DNA of 64,000 nt from Hirsutella rhossiliensis (Eukaryota; Ascomycota; Sordariomycetes; Hypocreales; Ophiocordycipitaceae). The position numbers and the translations under genes are program-made. This document shows positions 1 to 12,237 of this stretch, piece by piece. Position 1 is the stretch's first letter, and every line of letters begins with the position of its first letter. The notes under the pieces are model-generated. The model saw only the letters and a list, made by a program, of their open reading frames with translations. It was not told the DNA's origin and did not search any database. Location: NCBI RefSeq assembly GCF_020360975.1, contig NW_025408675.1:992001-1056000 (forward strand), read 5' to 3'.

Positions 1-610
1 GCGGCCATTGGGAGACGTTGAAGAGCACGACACTGGCTTGTCAATGCGGGCAATTGGCCGTTAAACCCGTTCACAAATATCCGCGTTGCCGCCGCCAAAG
101 GGGGCAAGTAAAGCTGCCATGGCCGGGCTCGGTTATGCCGAAGATAACCTCACTCTTGACTTCCAGCGCCGTAGAGCGCCTTTGGCCTGGGCCGGGTGAC
201 AGACAGTGTACTCTGGTACGTACAACCCAACAGGATCCCAAAGCGGCAGCATCTATAAGCTCCACTATGACATTAAGATAGAGGGACTTGGTTAAGCAGC
301 TATTTCATAGAGAAAGGAAAGTAGATATACTCCACCTCTATCTGGCGGGGTAACGTATATAACTACAAGTGCCCCATATCTCGAGCAGTTTCCTAACGCA
401 ATCCACCATCACATCGCCTGCACCCGAGACCATGAGGGTCATCTGCATTATATGCATCAGCTTTGCGATGCAATTTCTCAATAAAATAAAATCTAGTAAA
501 TATACTACGACTAAAACATATACTCTAGATCTTTCTGACTGGCCTGTGCAATCTCTATAGCTTCTTTTCAAGACAGAACTATATTATCCTTAGGAAAATA
601 TACTATTCCT
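1..610. other. Unassigned, not RIP-mutated sequence
   Basis: CpA and TpG occur at ordinary frequency here, unlike most of the window. Short frames exist on both strands, but none shows a motif I recognise and none has a convincing start and length. Positions 540-610 lie just upstream of the copia RNase H remnant and may be a frameshifted continuation of it. I see nothing else that can be named. Confidence 0.5.
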
Positions 611-1044
611 TGGTGGGCCATTTGACTGGAAAGCCCCTAGACAAGCTACTGTAATAGGGTCGTCACAGAAGCCGAATTGCTGGCCCTGTCACATATAGCC
701 GAGGAGCAAGTGGCATTTGGCCGGCTAATCCAAAGAGCTTGGCATCCATGTTGAAGGCACACCAAAACTCTGGCGTTATAAAACTTCAGACTATCAGATT
801 TCTGACCGAATTGATTGCGAAGCTTAAGACGAACTTAAAGCACGTTGACGCCCACAGACACTGGCTTCGACAGGAGGTGCAGGAGGAAAGGATGAAAGTC
901 AACTGGACCGCCTCAGCAGAGAACCCAGCAGACGGTATGACGGAGGAAGGCACTTACACAACAGAAGTTTATTATGAGCCCGGTTGCGGGTCCCCACTGA
1001 GCGAATTAGCAAGTGTTGAAACCCCATTCGGGAAGCTGCGCTAG
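611..1044 (+). pseudogene. Ty1/copia RNase H remnant
   Basis: This is the C-terminal RNase H domain of a copia-type polyprotein, which would degrade the RNA strand during reverse transcription. Positions 621-700 encode the conserved GGPFDWKAPRQATV segment. A one-base loss near 664 puts the following EAELLALS (the RNase H glutamate motif) into another frame. A stop at about 751 breaks that frame, and the third part (739-1044) carries KHVDAHRHWLRQEVQ and the final NPADGMT, which holds the last catalytic Asp. The order and spacing match RNase H of element K at 60.4-60.9 kb, but the residues differ clearly, so this is another family. It is not RIP-mutated; decay is by indels and point changes. 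No RT or LTR is recognisable beside it. Confidence 0.82.
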
Positions 1045-1609
1045 CTGGTTGGCCTTCTATTGAGCCCCTAGGGAGGTTCTGATGTGATGTGGTGTCTGGC
1101 AGCCTAACCCAGTTATCAGGAGGGTTGCCTGTGCCTCCGAAACCTCACAGAGAAATATAGCCAGATAAGTCCTTTCAGGGCTTGAAGGGTAGCTTGCTGG
1201 CCAAACAAGTTCAGCTATCAACCTAGGGGCCCGCAAACCCAAAGGGCAGGGGATCTATCTAGACGGGGGAAGAAGCAGAGAGGGACGAAGCAGAGAGGGA
1301 CGAAGCAGAGGCGCAAGAGCTACGTCGGCGTCGTCTGTAGTCGAGGAGGCAGTTGCGGCCACACAAGTGGACTAATTGACGGGATCTTACGATAGTTTCA
1401 GATGTATCATTTGCACGAATTGAGCTTTGCACGGCGCGCCGATACATGTGTTTGAATTCCATAGCCAGCCATGTCACTATACCTAGGTGACTCGAAAAGG
1501 GCAGGAGGGGTATTCTCAAGCAGGGGCTTGAGAGCACAGTGGAAGAAATAGGGGCATAGAAAGGTGAATTTAGTGATGTATATCTTAGTCTATCTATTAG
1601 GACAAGGGA
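1045..1609. other. Unassigned sequence up to the RIP boundary
   Basis: This lies downstream of the copia remnant and could include its 3' untranslated region and LTR, but no matching LTR copy exists in the window. A plus frame around 1276-1340 reads as charged AERDEAERDEAEAQELRRRR and then stops; I cannot assign it. CpA and TpG remain common until about 1600. Confidence 0.4.
1273..1311 (+). repeat. 15-bp tandem repeat, 2.6 units
   Basis: The unit AAGCAGAGAGGGACG occurs at 1273-1287 and 1288-1302, with a partial third copy to 1311. Because 15 is a multiple of three, the repeat keeps frame and reads AERDE twice. It looks like replication slippage in a charged coiled-coil type coding segment, although the gene is not identified. 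Confidence 0.8.
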
Positions 1610-2063
1610 GGGGCTTATATAGGTATAGTAACTATATATAGCTAGCTAAAAGAGGGCATTAAGATATTCCTATACCTAAGTTAAGCCTATATAATATCCT
1701 TAGGCTAAGGGAGTTATATTAGTTAAGCAGGCTTTATTATTTATAACTATTAGGTCTACTAAGTATAACTATAGCCTCTTATACCTACTCTCCTTAATAT
1801 ACCCCCTTACTACCTTAGCTTCTAGATAGTAGGGTAATAGGTAGAGGAGCGTTTAGTCTAATAAATATAAGGCTATTTTAATATTAAATTCGGCTACTTT
1901 ATTATTTATTTAAGGAGGTTATCTAAAAATAAAAAAGGCTCTTAATTTTATTTTATAAAAAGGGAAGGTAAATATAGTAAAAGGAAAGTTTATTTAGTAG
2001 CTAGTACTCTATACTATTTAAGTACGTCGTACTAGCCGCCCCCTCTTACTTAAAGAGGGTTCG
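1610..2063. other. RIP-saturated sequence, origin not identified
   Basis: From about 1610 CpA and TpG disappear and TpA becomes dominant. No LTR copy from elsewhere in the window matches this stretch and no read-through frame with a known motif was found. It is probably older repeat DNA into which element R inserted. Confidence 0.5.
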
Positions 2064-2321
2064 TATAAGAACGCTACTAGGAGGTATAGGCTAATAAAGT
2101 ACTCGGGTACGTAGTACTAATATATCGGCAGGGTATCGGCAGGGAATCGTGCCTACCCCGCTTATATATTATAGACCTCTCGCTACTCCGGCCGAAGAGG
2201 AAAAAATCCCTCTTCTCGTAAGCTTTAGTCTTATAATAAGGAGAACGCAATATATATAGCGCAATACCTCTAGCTATCTCTACTACCTAACTAATTATAC
2301 TATAATACGTATTCCCTTATA
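2064..2321 (+). repeat. Element R 5' LTR
   Basis: This 258-bp LTR has further copies at 26686-26942 and 44667-44923. Shared landmarks include GGTATAGGCTAATAAAGTAC near the start and CTCTACTACCTAACTAAT near the end. This copy keeps more CpG and GCA sites than the other two. Confidence 0.8.
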
Positions 2322-2329
2322 ATTTCTAA

Positions 2330-3470
2330 AGCTTCCCTTTTTAGTTACCTAATAAAGATAGCTACTTAGAGAAGACTACGTAACGCTCTTATAGCGCGAT
2401 ATAGTAATTAACTAGTCGAGGCCTCTTTATTACGTATATTAACTATCTACTTAAGAGACGAAGAATAAGGAGATATATCCTTAGAATAGACCCTTATTAT
2501 AGACGATATTCTAGCTATATTAAAGATATCGCTACTTATAGGTATAAGACTACTAACTCGCTAAGAAAAGCTTATAGCTCTATAAGCGCGTATTAAGGAG
2601 CTAGAGGAGACGAAACGCCTATAAGACCGCGTTATATAATTAAAGGAGGAAATTACTAAACGTACTAGTGCTATCGCTATCCGTTTAAGAAAGCGTTAAT
2701 AGTCCTACTCCCTTAAATCGGACGGTAGCCGCGGTAGCGAGGTTAAGATTAAAAATATCGCTTAATTATCTTAACCTACTAATATATAGAAACGTCTAGA
2801 CTAGACTTACGATCTAAAGGATGCCTTTAAGGCAGCGCTTAAATACTTTTATCGCGATAAAATAAAGATCCTTTATATAGTAGATTATATATATAGCGAC
2901 TATAAAGCGAGATAGCGCTAATACCTTAAAGAATAGACGCCGATTAACTAAACTAAATATAGTATAGATTAAGTATACTTTAAGGAATAAATACTTATTT
3001 TAATTAAGGATATTATAAATAAGGAGATACTATTAGCGATATAATTAAAAGAGGCTCGCTAATAAGAAAGCTAGTCCTTTTTAGAGTTTAGCTTATACCT
3101 TAACTCCTTAAAGAGGTATTTTAAACGCCTATTAAAAAAGGCGTATACTCTTATATTTTTTACTAAGCTAGAGCTATAACTTTAAGACTAAATTAACCTT
3201 TATTTAATACCTATTTATACCTACTAATAAAAAGAGCTTATATAAGTCGCTTAACGATATTAAGATACTACTATTAATAAGAGGCAATATACTAATACTA
3301 CTTTTACCTTTAAAGGGACTAAGAATAAAAATAGTACTATACCTTAAGGTAGTATATATAGGGGAAGGAATTAAAGAGGCTAATAAGCTAGGCTAAATTA
3401 TTAAGGAATATTACGAACTAGCTAACTATAAGGGGAAGACGGTTAAAATATAGGCTATATAGCTAAAGCA
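2330..3470 (+). pseudogene. Element R Gag-like frame, RIP-inactivated
   Basis: Reading TAA/TAG as former Gln or Trp codons gives a long frame without TGA stops. It has a coiled-coil-like stretch rich in Leu, Glu and Arg (about 2580-2700), then a helical capsid-like region that includes SFLEFSLYLNSLKRYF (about 3070-3125) and a basic Gln/Gly/Arg-rich tail (about 3350-3420). This order resembles Gag of fungal LTR elements, which forms the virus-like particle in the cytoplasm. No intact CCHC zinc knuckle can be read, since Cys and His codons are RIP targets. The exact start is lost because ATG is destroyed. I cannot tell Ty3/gypsy from copia here. Confidence 0.55.
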
Positions 3471-3479
3471 TAGGGTGCT

Positions 3480-3667
3480 AGGCGCTATAGACTATAAAAG
3501 AACTATTAATATAAAGGTTATATAATAGATTAGTTAGATTAGTTAGATTAGACGATTAATACTAAGTAAACTAAGTACTAATTAGTTTAATTAGTTAGAT
3601 TAGCTAGATTAATACTAAGTAAACTAAACGGGCTAAATATAATAAGTAATATCGTTATAGTAAGGGG
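3480..3667 (+). repeat. AT-rich direct repeats (GATTAGTTA units)
   Basis: GATTAGTTA is repeated in tandem at about 3524-3548, and the segment ATTAATACTAAGTAAACTAA occurs twice (about 3556 and 3610). The tract lies between the R Gag-like frame and the truncated LTR of element B. It may be slippage-expanded untranslated sequence of R. Confidence 0.6.
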
Positions 3668-3841
3668 ACTATAGGTATATATAGCTACCTACTTTTACTC
3701 CTTTAGATAGATAGCTCTTTAGCTTTTAATATAGATCTTTATTATAATTCTATCTTTAATTCTAATTACTTAGTTATAGTCTATAGTTTATAACCTCTAA
3801 CTTATTACTAATATAATATACTTATTACTACTTAGACTACG
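3668..3841 (+). repeat. Element B 5' LTR, left part (split by A)
   Basis: This is the reverse complement of the middle of element A's LTR (about 3909-4085), from TATAGGTATATATAGCTACC onward. Its last five bases CTACG are repeated directly after element A at 11703-11707, where this LTR continues. So A inserted into B's 5' LTR. The first half of B's LTR is missing to the left of about 3668, so B itself is truncated there. Confidence 0.8.
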
Positions 3842-4296
3842 TATAACGACCGGTATTATTCCTAGGGGATAAACCTATCGAGGGGTTTATATTAGTAGAT
3901 ATAATAGGGTATAGTCTAAGCAATAATAAGCATATTACGTTAGTAATAAGTTAGAGGTCGTAGACTATAGACTATAACTAGGTAATTAGAATTAAAGATA
4001 GAATCGTAATAAAGATCTATAATATATTAAAAGCTAGAGAGCTATCTATCTAAAGGAGTAAAAATAGGTAGCTATATATACCTATAGAGACTATCCTTAG
4101 ATTATAGGCCTAGCTATAATCCCTAACGTTAGATCGTATAGGGCGTAGTAATCCTATTAATCCTAGATTACTTAGATCTCTACGATCCCCTCGATCCTAT
4201 ATCTATTAAATAGTTATGCCGACTATTTATCCGTTAGGCCGTATTACGTGCTTAACGCGGTCGACTATTAGCGGCCTAGTAGCTATAGTCGTAACA
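3842..4296 (-). repeat. Element A 3' LTR
   Basis: The 455-bp LTR reads TGTTACGACTATAGC at its minus-strand start, with the canonical TG still intact, and ends ...GGTCGTTATA (formerly CA). Its partner is at 11248-11702. Differences between the two are almost all RIP-type transitions. Confidence 0.9.
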
Positions 4297-4989
4297 CGAT
4301 ATCTCCCCTCCTTTTAGTCTTATCTATAAGACCTACTATAGCTGCCTTAGCCGCTATATATAAATATACCCTTATCGCGTCGTGCGTAAGTATATCGTTC
4401 CTTATTTCTTTATCTTTTTAGGATATACTACTAATAGTATATTTAGTTATATACTAAAAAATCGTTCTTAAAAAGCCTCTAAGCGCGCTGCTCTTACTAA
4501 ATATATCGACTTAAGCGGAGATCCTACCGATATACTATGCACTTAATACTTTAAAGCAAAGAAGACGAATTATCGGATAGCCGAAAATTCTTTACGCTAT
4601 AATAACTATATTACTAGTAGTCGTCCTTATTATAATAGTATTTTAGTAGCCTCTTCTTATAGGTGTCTTTTAATTCTTTCTACGCGTAGTAGCTAACGTA
4701 TTTCTTTTAGTAACTAAATTATTAGCAGAGTAGCGTAGGCTATATTCTAAAGAGGAGGAAGCTAGGGAAGCCTTATTAGAGCTTTAGGTATAGCTTACGA
4801 ACCTTTAGTTATAAATATCTATCGCCGTTAATTATTTAGCTCGTATCTAGAAGATTTAGAATTATATAAAGGAAAAGAGTTCTAAGTTATTTTATCGTAG
4901 TATCTAAGAAGTAGATACTAAGGATAGCGTTTTACCAACGCTTAATACGTATAAGTATTAGGTAGTAAATAACTTATAATCGTTAGGCG

Positions 4990-7900
4990 TTCCTAATAAG
5001 GTAAATTAGTCCTTATTTAGTATTAGCGAGGAGTTTATAGATCTTAGTCCTTTAATCCCTTCTAAACCTTCTAGTAAAATTATCGAAGTAAAGAGCTATA
5101 GTAAGTTAAGTGCTTAAGTAGTTCCTAGGTATTCTCTTTTAGTCCGTATCCTTTCTATTTAATAAGGTATTCTTATTACTAACCTTATTTTCTTATATTT
5201 AGTATTTATTTAGCTTTATATTCCTAATTATCGTTAACTTTAATTTTATCTTATAGTTTAGCGTCTTATAGTACTAGTTCTAATAATAAGATATAAAATA
5301 TTAGGTATATCTATATTATTATTATTAGCGAAAGTTTATAGTTAACTTTTAAAATAGTTTTCTTAACCTTAAATAGTTTAAGTTTCTTAAAATCTAATTT
5401 ATTACTTAGTTATTTTATTTTAATATTTTATCGTATAAGGTAAACTATATCTCCCTCTCGAAAGATTAGTCCCTATAATCTTTTTTAATTATAGTAAGTA
5501 GATATTTATTCTTTAATAAATTAAAGTTCTTATTATATTTCTTTATATAATTTTTATAGCTAATCTACTTATAGTATCGCTCGTTCCGCTTATAGTCCTT
5601 ATTAAGTAACCTTAAATACTTTTAGGTTATATCTATAATTAGCGTATACTAGTAAGAGCTTAGTTATTTCTATAATTAAGCTATTATAAATTAGTTACGC
5701 TATTAATAGCTATTTAACTTAATCGTTTTATTCGTAGCTAATATAGTATCGTAAATATTATTTAAGCGTTTAGTTAAGTCGTTCTATTTATCTATCTATT
5801 TATAGGTAATAAGCTATACTAAGCTTATATTTCGTCCTTAATTATACTATAAGAGCTTACTAAAACTTAGCTATAAATATACTTTCTTTATTAAAGATAA
5901 TCTCGTTTAGTAGTCTATAATTACTAATAATTATTTATAGGAATATATATACTAGCTCTTTTATATTACTTACTTCTTTATATAGTAAAAAATACCTATA
6001 CTTCGTTAGTCTATCGGTAATAATAAATATACTATCGTACTTAATATTAGTTATAGGTTCTTTTAATAGTAGTAGCTTTATAATATAGTCGAAAGCTATT
6101 AAATCCTATAGTTTCTCTAGTACTAGTAGCGGTTATAATTCTTTATATAGTTTATATCGTTTAGCTTTACTTTATACGTAAAGTTTATATTCTTTAATAA
6201 CTTATTATATTACTTTCTTAAGCTATAGGAAGTTATATTATCGTTTAATCTATTTTATTATTCTTTAAATTCCTTAGTATCTATATATTAGATATTTATA
6301 TATATCTTATATAACTTTATCTTATAATTTTAGTAGTATTTAGATTTTATTTTTATATATTAGAACTTCTAAATATCCTATATTATATCTATTTAATACT
6401 TTATATTCTTTTATCTATTTTAGGATCTTTTAGTAAGTCGAGTTATTAGGTTATACTTTAAATATTATATTTAGCTATCGTTACTAGTAGTTCCCGTTTT
6501 CGTTAATTTCTAAGAGCTATCCTTCCGCTATAGGTGCCCCTATATCGTAGTTACTTCGTTAACTAAGGGTATTAGCTCGACCGTTTTTTATTCCTTTTCT
6601 ATAGATTATTTTATAGTCGAATTCTAATAAGTATTTAGCCTATTAGATCTATCGTCCGTTTAACTATTATATTATTATAAAATATAAGATATTCTTATAG
6701 TCTATATAGACCTTAACTTTATATTTACTTCTAAGAAGGTAGTATTAAAATTCCTTAAAAGCTTAAATAATTATAAGGAATTCTTTATCGTAGATAAGGT
6801 AATTAAGTTCTACACTATATAGCTTCTTTAAGTAAAATATAATTAGTCGTAGTCTTTCTTTATTATCTTTTTATCCGATTTATACTCCTAAAGTAAAGTC
6901 TAATATATTAGTTTTAAGTTCGATTTATCGTTTTAGATTAAAGGTAGTTAAGACTAATTCTTATATAATTATAGTTTTAATATATTCGAAAGCTTTATTA
7001 GCTTTATCGTCCTATATAATTTTTTTTTCCTTCTTTATTAAGTTATATAATAGTATTATAATCTTTCTAAAATCTTTAATAAATCGTCGGTAGTAATTTA
7101 TAAATCCTAGGAAACTTTATACGTCCTTAACGTTCTTTAGCGTTAGCTATTCTTTAACTAAGTTAATCTTATCTTATTATATTTATATCTCTCTTAGTAA
7201 GATCGTATATTTAAGGAAGTCTACTTTCTATATATAGAACTTACTTTTCTTTAGTTTAACTAGTAACTTCGTATTTTAAAGTACGCGAAGTACCTTATAG
7301 ATATATTCCTTATATTCTTCTAATATATCTAAGAAGATTAAGATATTATCTAGGTATACTACTATAAAGATATCTAAGTATTTATATAGGATATTATTAA
7401 TTATCTATTAAAAGGTAGTTAGTATATTTATAAGTCTAAATAGTATTACTAGATATTTAAATAGTCCGAATTTCGTTTTAAAGGCTATTATCTATTTATA
7501 TCCCTTTTTTATACGTATTAAGTTATAGGCGCCTTTAAGATTAAGGGCTATAAACTATTTTTTACTATATAGTCGATCTTATAGTTCTAATATAAGCGGT
7601 AATAGTATTCGGTCCTTTATTATAATATCGTTTAAGCGTCTATAGTCGATAATTAGTTATAGCTTACTATTTTTCTTTAAAATAAATATAACTAGGTAGC
7701 TTACTTTAGATATTAACGTTTATATATATCCCTTTTATAGATTCTTATTAAGGTAGTCGTATAGCGTTTATAGTTACTTTTTATTTAAGTTATAGATTTT
7801 ATAGAATATTAGCGTTATTCTATCCTTAAGATAAATTTCGTGGTCCTATTAGCTATATTTAAGTAACCCTATCTTAAGTTCTTTCTTAAAGAGTTTATTA

Positions 7901-8630
7901 TATTTCTAGTATTCCTAGGGGATATTCTTTATTTTATCTTATAGGCTTTATTTTTTCTCTTAAGAGCTAGTTTCTCTTAACTTAAGCTCTTTATTAATTT
8001 ATTTAAGGTCTTTCCTTAAAGTAGTAATAACTCTTTAAATCTTTATATTATATCCTTTATTTTATTTATATTAGATACTAGGTTATATAGCTATATTAAT
8101 TAGTATATAGGTCTTATTAGTCGATTTTATTATATCCGCTAGTTTAGTTACTATTTTCGTTTATATTACTAAAGCCTATAATAATTTACTTAAACGGTTA
8201 TCCCTTTTATCTTATTTAGTAGCTAAATTATCGTAAAATTTTACTTTCTTCTAAATCTACTAGTCTTAGAAACTTATATCTTCGTTTTAATATAGCTAGC
8301 TAGTTTTCTAGTTAATTAGTAGGTTGCTCTCTTATAGTTATAAAAGTCCTAATATAAGGTTATATTTTCTAATATCTATAATATTAAAGTTAACTCGTTC
8401 GTCGTAGCCTTAGATATTAATATTAAGGTAATTAATCTCTATATTAATAATTCCGTTATTATAGTTAAAGGCCTCTCCTTTAATATTTATAAGTTTATAT
8501 AGATCTTTCTTATATCTCTATATAAGTCGGTAATAATTAATAACTTTAGGTAAAACGTAATTACTTATTGCGCTATAGTCTAAAAGTATATACGCGTAAT
8601 ATCCCGCGATTTAAATATCTAATACTATTT
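4990..8630 (-). pseudogene. Element A Pol (protease, RT, RNase H, integrase, chromodomain), RIP-inactivated
   Basis: Minus-strand read-through shows a protease region at about 8270-8620. RT includes FLALNLKGAYNLIRIKKGYK and a palm motif FIVVYLDNILIF at about 7333-7371, where the catalytic YLDD has become YLDN. RNase H runs to about 6600. The integrase core has ITDRLTKYRYF near 6000 and later QIDRQIERLNQ-type sequence carrying the catalytic Glu. A chromodomain at about 5100-5180 reads EYLIK.KGYG.KENT. Chromodomains of this kind guide integration to histone H3K9-methylated heterochromatin. Every Gln, Trp and Met position is a stop or Ile, so the copy is dead. Domain order and length fit a complete Pol. 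Confidence 0.85.
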
Positions 8631-8699
8631 AGTTACTATAGCTTACCGTTACTATATATAAGGTCCTTAGATCTTATTATATTATACTAGTCTATAGCC

Positions 8700-11180
8700 C
8701 TTTTATAAATAGCGGACCTTGTTTTTTACTTAGTCCTTATTTATTTTATTTAGGTATTCTTCTTTAATTTATTATTAATATTATTTCTTTATATCTTCGT
8801 TATATAGTATTATATTAGGGCTTAAGAGACTAATTTCTTATAGCTAATCGAAGATTTCTTATTTCTCGATACTATATTATTTATATTATACTACTTTATA
8901 GTTAATTATATACTATACTTTATAATTTTATTTATTTTTATACTAAAGGTTAAGTTTTCGTTTTATATCTTTTTATTTTATATATAGTATTTCTATATCG
9001 ATTCTTCTTTAGTCGAATATAGCTTATAGCCTTTATATATATTACTAATAATCTTTTAGTATACCGTTATATTATTTATACTATACTTATACTTTTTTAT
9101 ATTTATAAACTCTATAGTTCGGGTATATATATTTATAGTAATCTTCTTTATTATATTTAATTTATTATATAAGTCTTTAAAAGATTAATAGTTTAGATAC
9201 TTTAAAGCGAGTAGCGTTATACTATTCCTTTATTTTAGCGTATTTATAGATTTTATATATCTTTAAAAGATATCTCGTTAATAAACTATAATTATTATAG
9301 TATTTAAGTAGCGTACTATAATTAGGTTCTAATAATATAACTTAGTCGTTTAGGTAGCGTTAATCGATTTTCTAGTAGTTTAGTTCTATACTTAGGTAGG
9401 GTTTTAAAAGTACTTATCCTTTAAACCTAACTAAGAAGGCGTTATATTATGCCTTTATCTAAAAGTATATTATATAATTTAGGTAAACGTATAATATCTA
9501 TAAAATATACTTATAATACTTATAAGTAAGTAGTATTTATAGATTATTTTTAAATTCTCCTTATAGTTACTATTTTTATTATAAAGCTATAAAGGTATCG
9601 ACTATAGCGATAGCTATAGTATAGTCTCCTCCGCGTAGTACTAGATAATATTAAATTAATATAGCTTATTAGTTTTCTATAAGAATTTAAGGTATTTATT
9701 AAGTTTTAATTTTAAGTATTTCTTTAAATTCTTTAAAGTATAGAGCGTGTTCTTTAATTATAGTATTTTCCCTTAGTAATAAGGGTAGTAGTATAAGTTT
9801 ATTCTTATCTTTCGTTTCTTTAGGTATTTCTTATTCTTTAGAGCTTATATCGTCGATACTTCGTTATTCTTCCTTAGGTTATTATCTAAGTTTCGTAAGT
9901 ATAAAGGCTATATCTATATCTTCTTTATTATATTATTTATAGACTACCTATTATTATTATTGATTTTTATTTTATATATCTTCTTAGAATCGTTTACTAT
10001 TCTTCTTAATTTAGTCTTAAGAGACTCCTTTAGGATAAGGGTATTTTAGTTCTACGAATTTAACTTATTTCTATATTTTAGGATCCCTTTATTATATTAT
10101 TATAAAGGTTTTCTTTAATAGCTTTAAGAACTATCTAGTACCGTTTTTATCGCTTAAGTATACTATATATTTATCGTTATAGTATATAGTCTAACTAAGG
10201 AGTTTATACTTTAGTTCTTATTTATTAGTAGCGTTTAAGTATTTCTTACCTTTTAGGGCTAGTACTTAATAGGTTTTCTTCTCCTTATAAGGTTATCTAT
10301 ATTCTTTAAAGTAATATCTAAGTTTCCTATAGTTAAAATACTTTCCTTTACTTTTCTATATTACGTTTAGATCTATCTTACCTAGGTTAGTTATATAGGT
10401 ATAAGTAATAGGAGTTTTACGTTTCTTTTTATAGTTAGCGCGTTAGTTAAAGTTATTCCTATAAGAAGGGTTTTAGTTTCCTCTTTTTTATTTCTTTTCT
10501 TAGTATTACGTATACTATCTATTATCGATTTATACTACTATAGTAATATAGTTTAAGAGGCCGTTAGGTTAATCTTCCTTATAGAGTTTGTCCTTAACTT
10601 CTTCCTTAAGTTTATTATAAAATCGCGATATAAGGGGTTCGTTATCTTATTTAAGTTTTAAGGTAACTTAACGGAATTTAATAGTATAGTCTAATACTAA
10701 GGTCCTTTATTAAAGTTCTTAAAGTTTCTATTCGGCTTCTTATTCTTTATCGGTTATTTTAAATACCTTAGTAATAGCTTCTTTAAATCCTTAGAAACTA
10801 GTAAAGACTTTATCCGTTTCGCTATTTCGTTATATTAGTTAGTTATTAAGATAGTCCCTTATAATAGGTCTAAACTAAGCGAGTGCCGTTCTAGATAAAT
10901 AATTTCCTATATAGAGTACCTTTTCGACTAAGTTTAAAAGTTTCGTTAAGTAGAACCGGTAGTAGGCCTTAAGTTAAGTAAGAAAGTCTTAAAGAGTACT
11001 ATAAGTACTATCGAATAGTCCTAGCTACTTTAGTTTAACTACTTCTCTAAGGTCCTTAACTTATCTATTACCTCTTTTATTCTTAAGTAACTATACCTTA
11101 TATCGAAGGGTAATAATCTCGCGTATTATATCTTAAGGCGATATAGTAGCTCTAGAGTTAGTTAATCTAGCTTACTATAT
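8700..11180 (-). pseudogene. Element A Gag region, RIP-inactivated
   Basis: This minus-strand frame lies between the 5' LTR and the protease. It matches the plus-strand interior of element B (19506-22070) throughout, which confirms that A and B are the same family. It includes Lys/Glu-rich segments such as PLLLRENTIIKEHALYFKEF. The length of about 2.4 kb is long for a fungal Gag alone and may include a linker. No zinc knuckle survives because Cys and His codons have been converted. Confidence 0.65.
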
Positions 11181-11247
11181 AGGTATATTAATAGTTACGA
11201 TATTACTTAGAGTAATATAGTATTATATTAAATAAGAGCTTTTAACG

Positions 11248-11702
11248 TATAACGACCGGTATTATTCTTAAGGGATAAATCTATTAAGGGGTTTATATTA
11301 ATAGATATAATAGGGCGTGGTTTAAGTAATAATAAGTATATTATATTAGTAATAAGTCGGAGGTTATAGACTATAGACTATAATTAAGTAATTAGAATTA
11401 GAGATAGAATCGTAATAAAGATCTATAATATATTAAAAGCTAGAGAGCTATCTATTTAAAGGAGTAAAAGTAAGTAGCTATATATACCTATAGAGACTAT
11501 CCTTAGATTATAGGCCTAGCTATAATCCCTAACGTTAGATCGTATAGGGCGTAGTAATCCTATTAATCCTAGATTACTTAGATCTCTATAATCCCCTCGA
11601 TCCTATATCTATTAGATAGTCGTACCGACTATTTATCCGTTAGGCCGTATTATATACTTAACGCGGTCGACCGTTAGCGGCTTAGTAGCTATAGTTATAA
11701 TA
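11248..11702 (-). repeat. Element A 5' LTR
   Basis: This copy is 455 bp, equal in length to 3842-4296. Its plus-strand left end TATAACGACCGG abuts A's interior. Its right end is followed directly by TSD CTACG and the rest of B's LTR. The neighbouring inverted copies make 11178-11326 and 11700-11850 a near-palindrome around this LTR. Confidence 0.9.
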
Positions 11703-11707
11703 CTACG

Positions 11708-11772
11708 CCTTATTATATCTATTAATATAAACCCCTTAATAGGTTTATCCCTTAGGAATAATACTAGTTATT
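11708..11772 (+). repeat. Element B 5' LTR, right part
   Basis: This 65-bp tail of B's 5' LTR ends ...TAGTTATTATA. It is the reverse complement of the first bases of A's LTR on the plus strand. Together with 3668-3841 it re-forms the second half of a 455-bp LTR once A and one CTACG copy are removed. Confidence 0.85.
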
Positions 11773-12237
11773 ATATATTAAAAGCTCTTATTTAGTATAA
11801 TACTACGTTACTTTAAGTAATATCGTAACTATTAATATACCTATATAATTATAAGAAGGTATAAGTAATAAGCGTAAAATCGGGTAATCGATAACGTAAG
11901 CGGAAAGATCGGTCGAAGGAGTATAGGGTAGGATTTCGTCCGGAATTTATAATAAGTATATAAGGGGCTAAATAATATATTAAAAGAATAGCGTTATAAA
12001 AGATACTTACGAACTTACTTATTTTATCTACTACTCCTAGGGAAATCCTTTATCTTTTATAGACTATTGCTCGCCTACTAGTAGACTAATTAGTTAGCTT
12101 TCTAGTATATTCTATAGTACTTAAAAAGCTCTATCTATAGTATATCTTCCTAACTTAGTAAGTAGTCTAATTATAGCGTAATAGTTAACGTAAGACTATA
12201 GGTTCTAGTATAAGTAGTAGATTTAACTAGAATGTTC

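Larger units (their letters stand above)
3842..11702 (-). mobile_element. Element A: complete Ty3/gypsy retrotransposon, TSD CTACG
   Basis: This 7.86-kb element has equal 455-bp LTRs (3842-4296 and 11248-11702) and a perfect 5-bp TSD CTACG (3837-3841 and 11703-11707). On the minus strand the order is 5' LTR, gag, protease, RT, RNase H, integrase, chromodomain, polypurine tract (GGAGGGGAGATATCG, complement of 4297-4311), 3' LTR. The order RT-RNase H-integrase marks it as Ty3/gypsy, and the terminal chromodomain marks a chromovirus. All frames are destroyed by RIP. It lies head to head with B, which carries the same LTR family on the other strand. Confidence 0.9.

Noticed and set aside
18..571. 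Short ORFs near the left edge (18-281 plus, 338-571 minus, 369-560 plus)
   Set aside because: They are short, overlap on both strands and show no recognisable domain or conserved start. I cannot support a gene.
1259..1537. Minus-strand 92-codon ORF over the 15-bp repeat
   Set aside because: It has low-complexity Ser/Arg-rich ends and the repeat reads more plausibly on the plus strand. No domain is visible.
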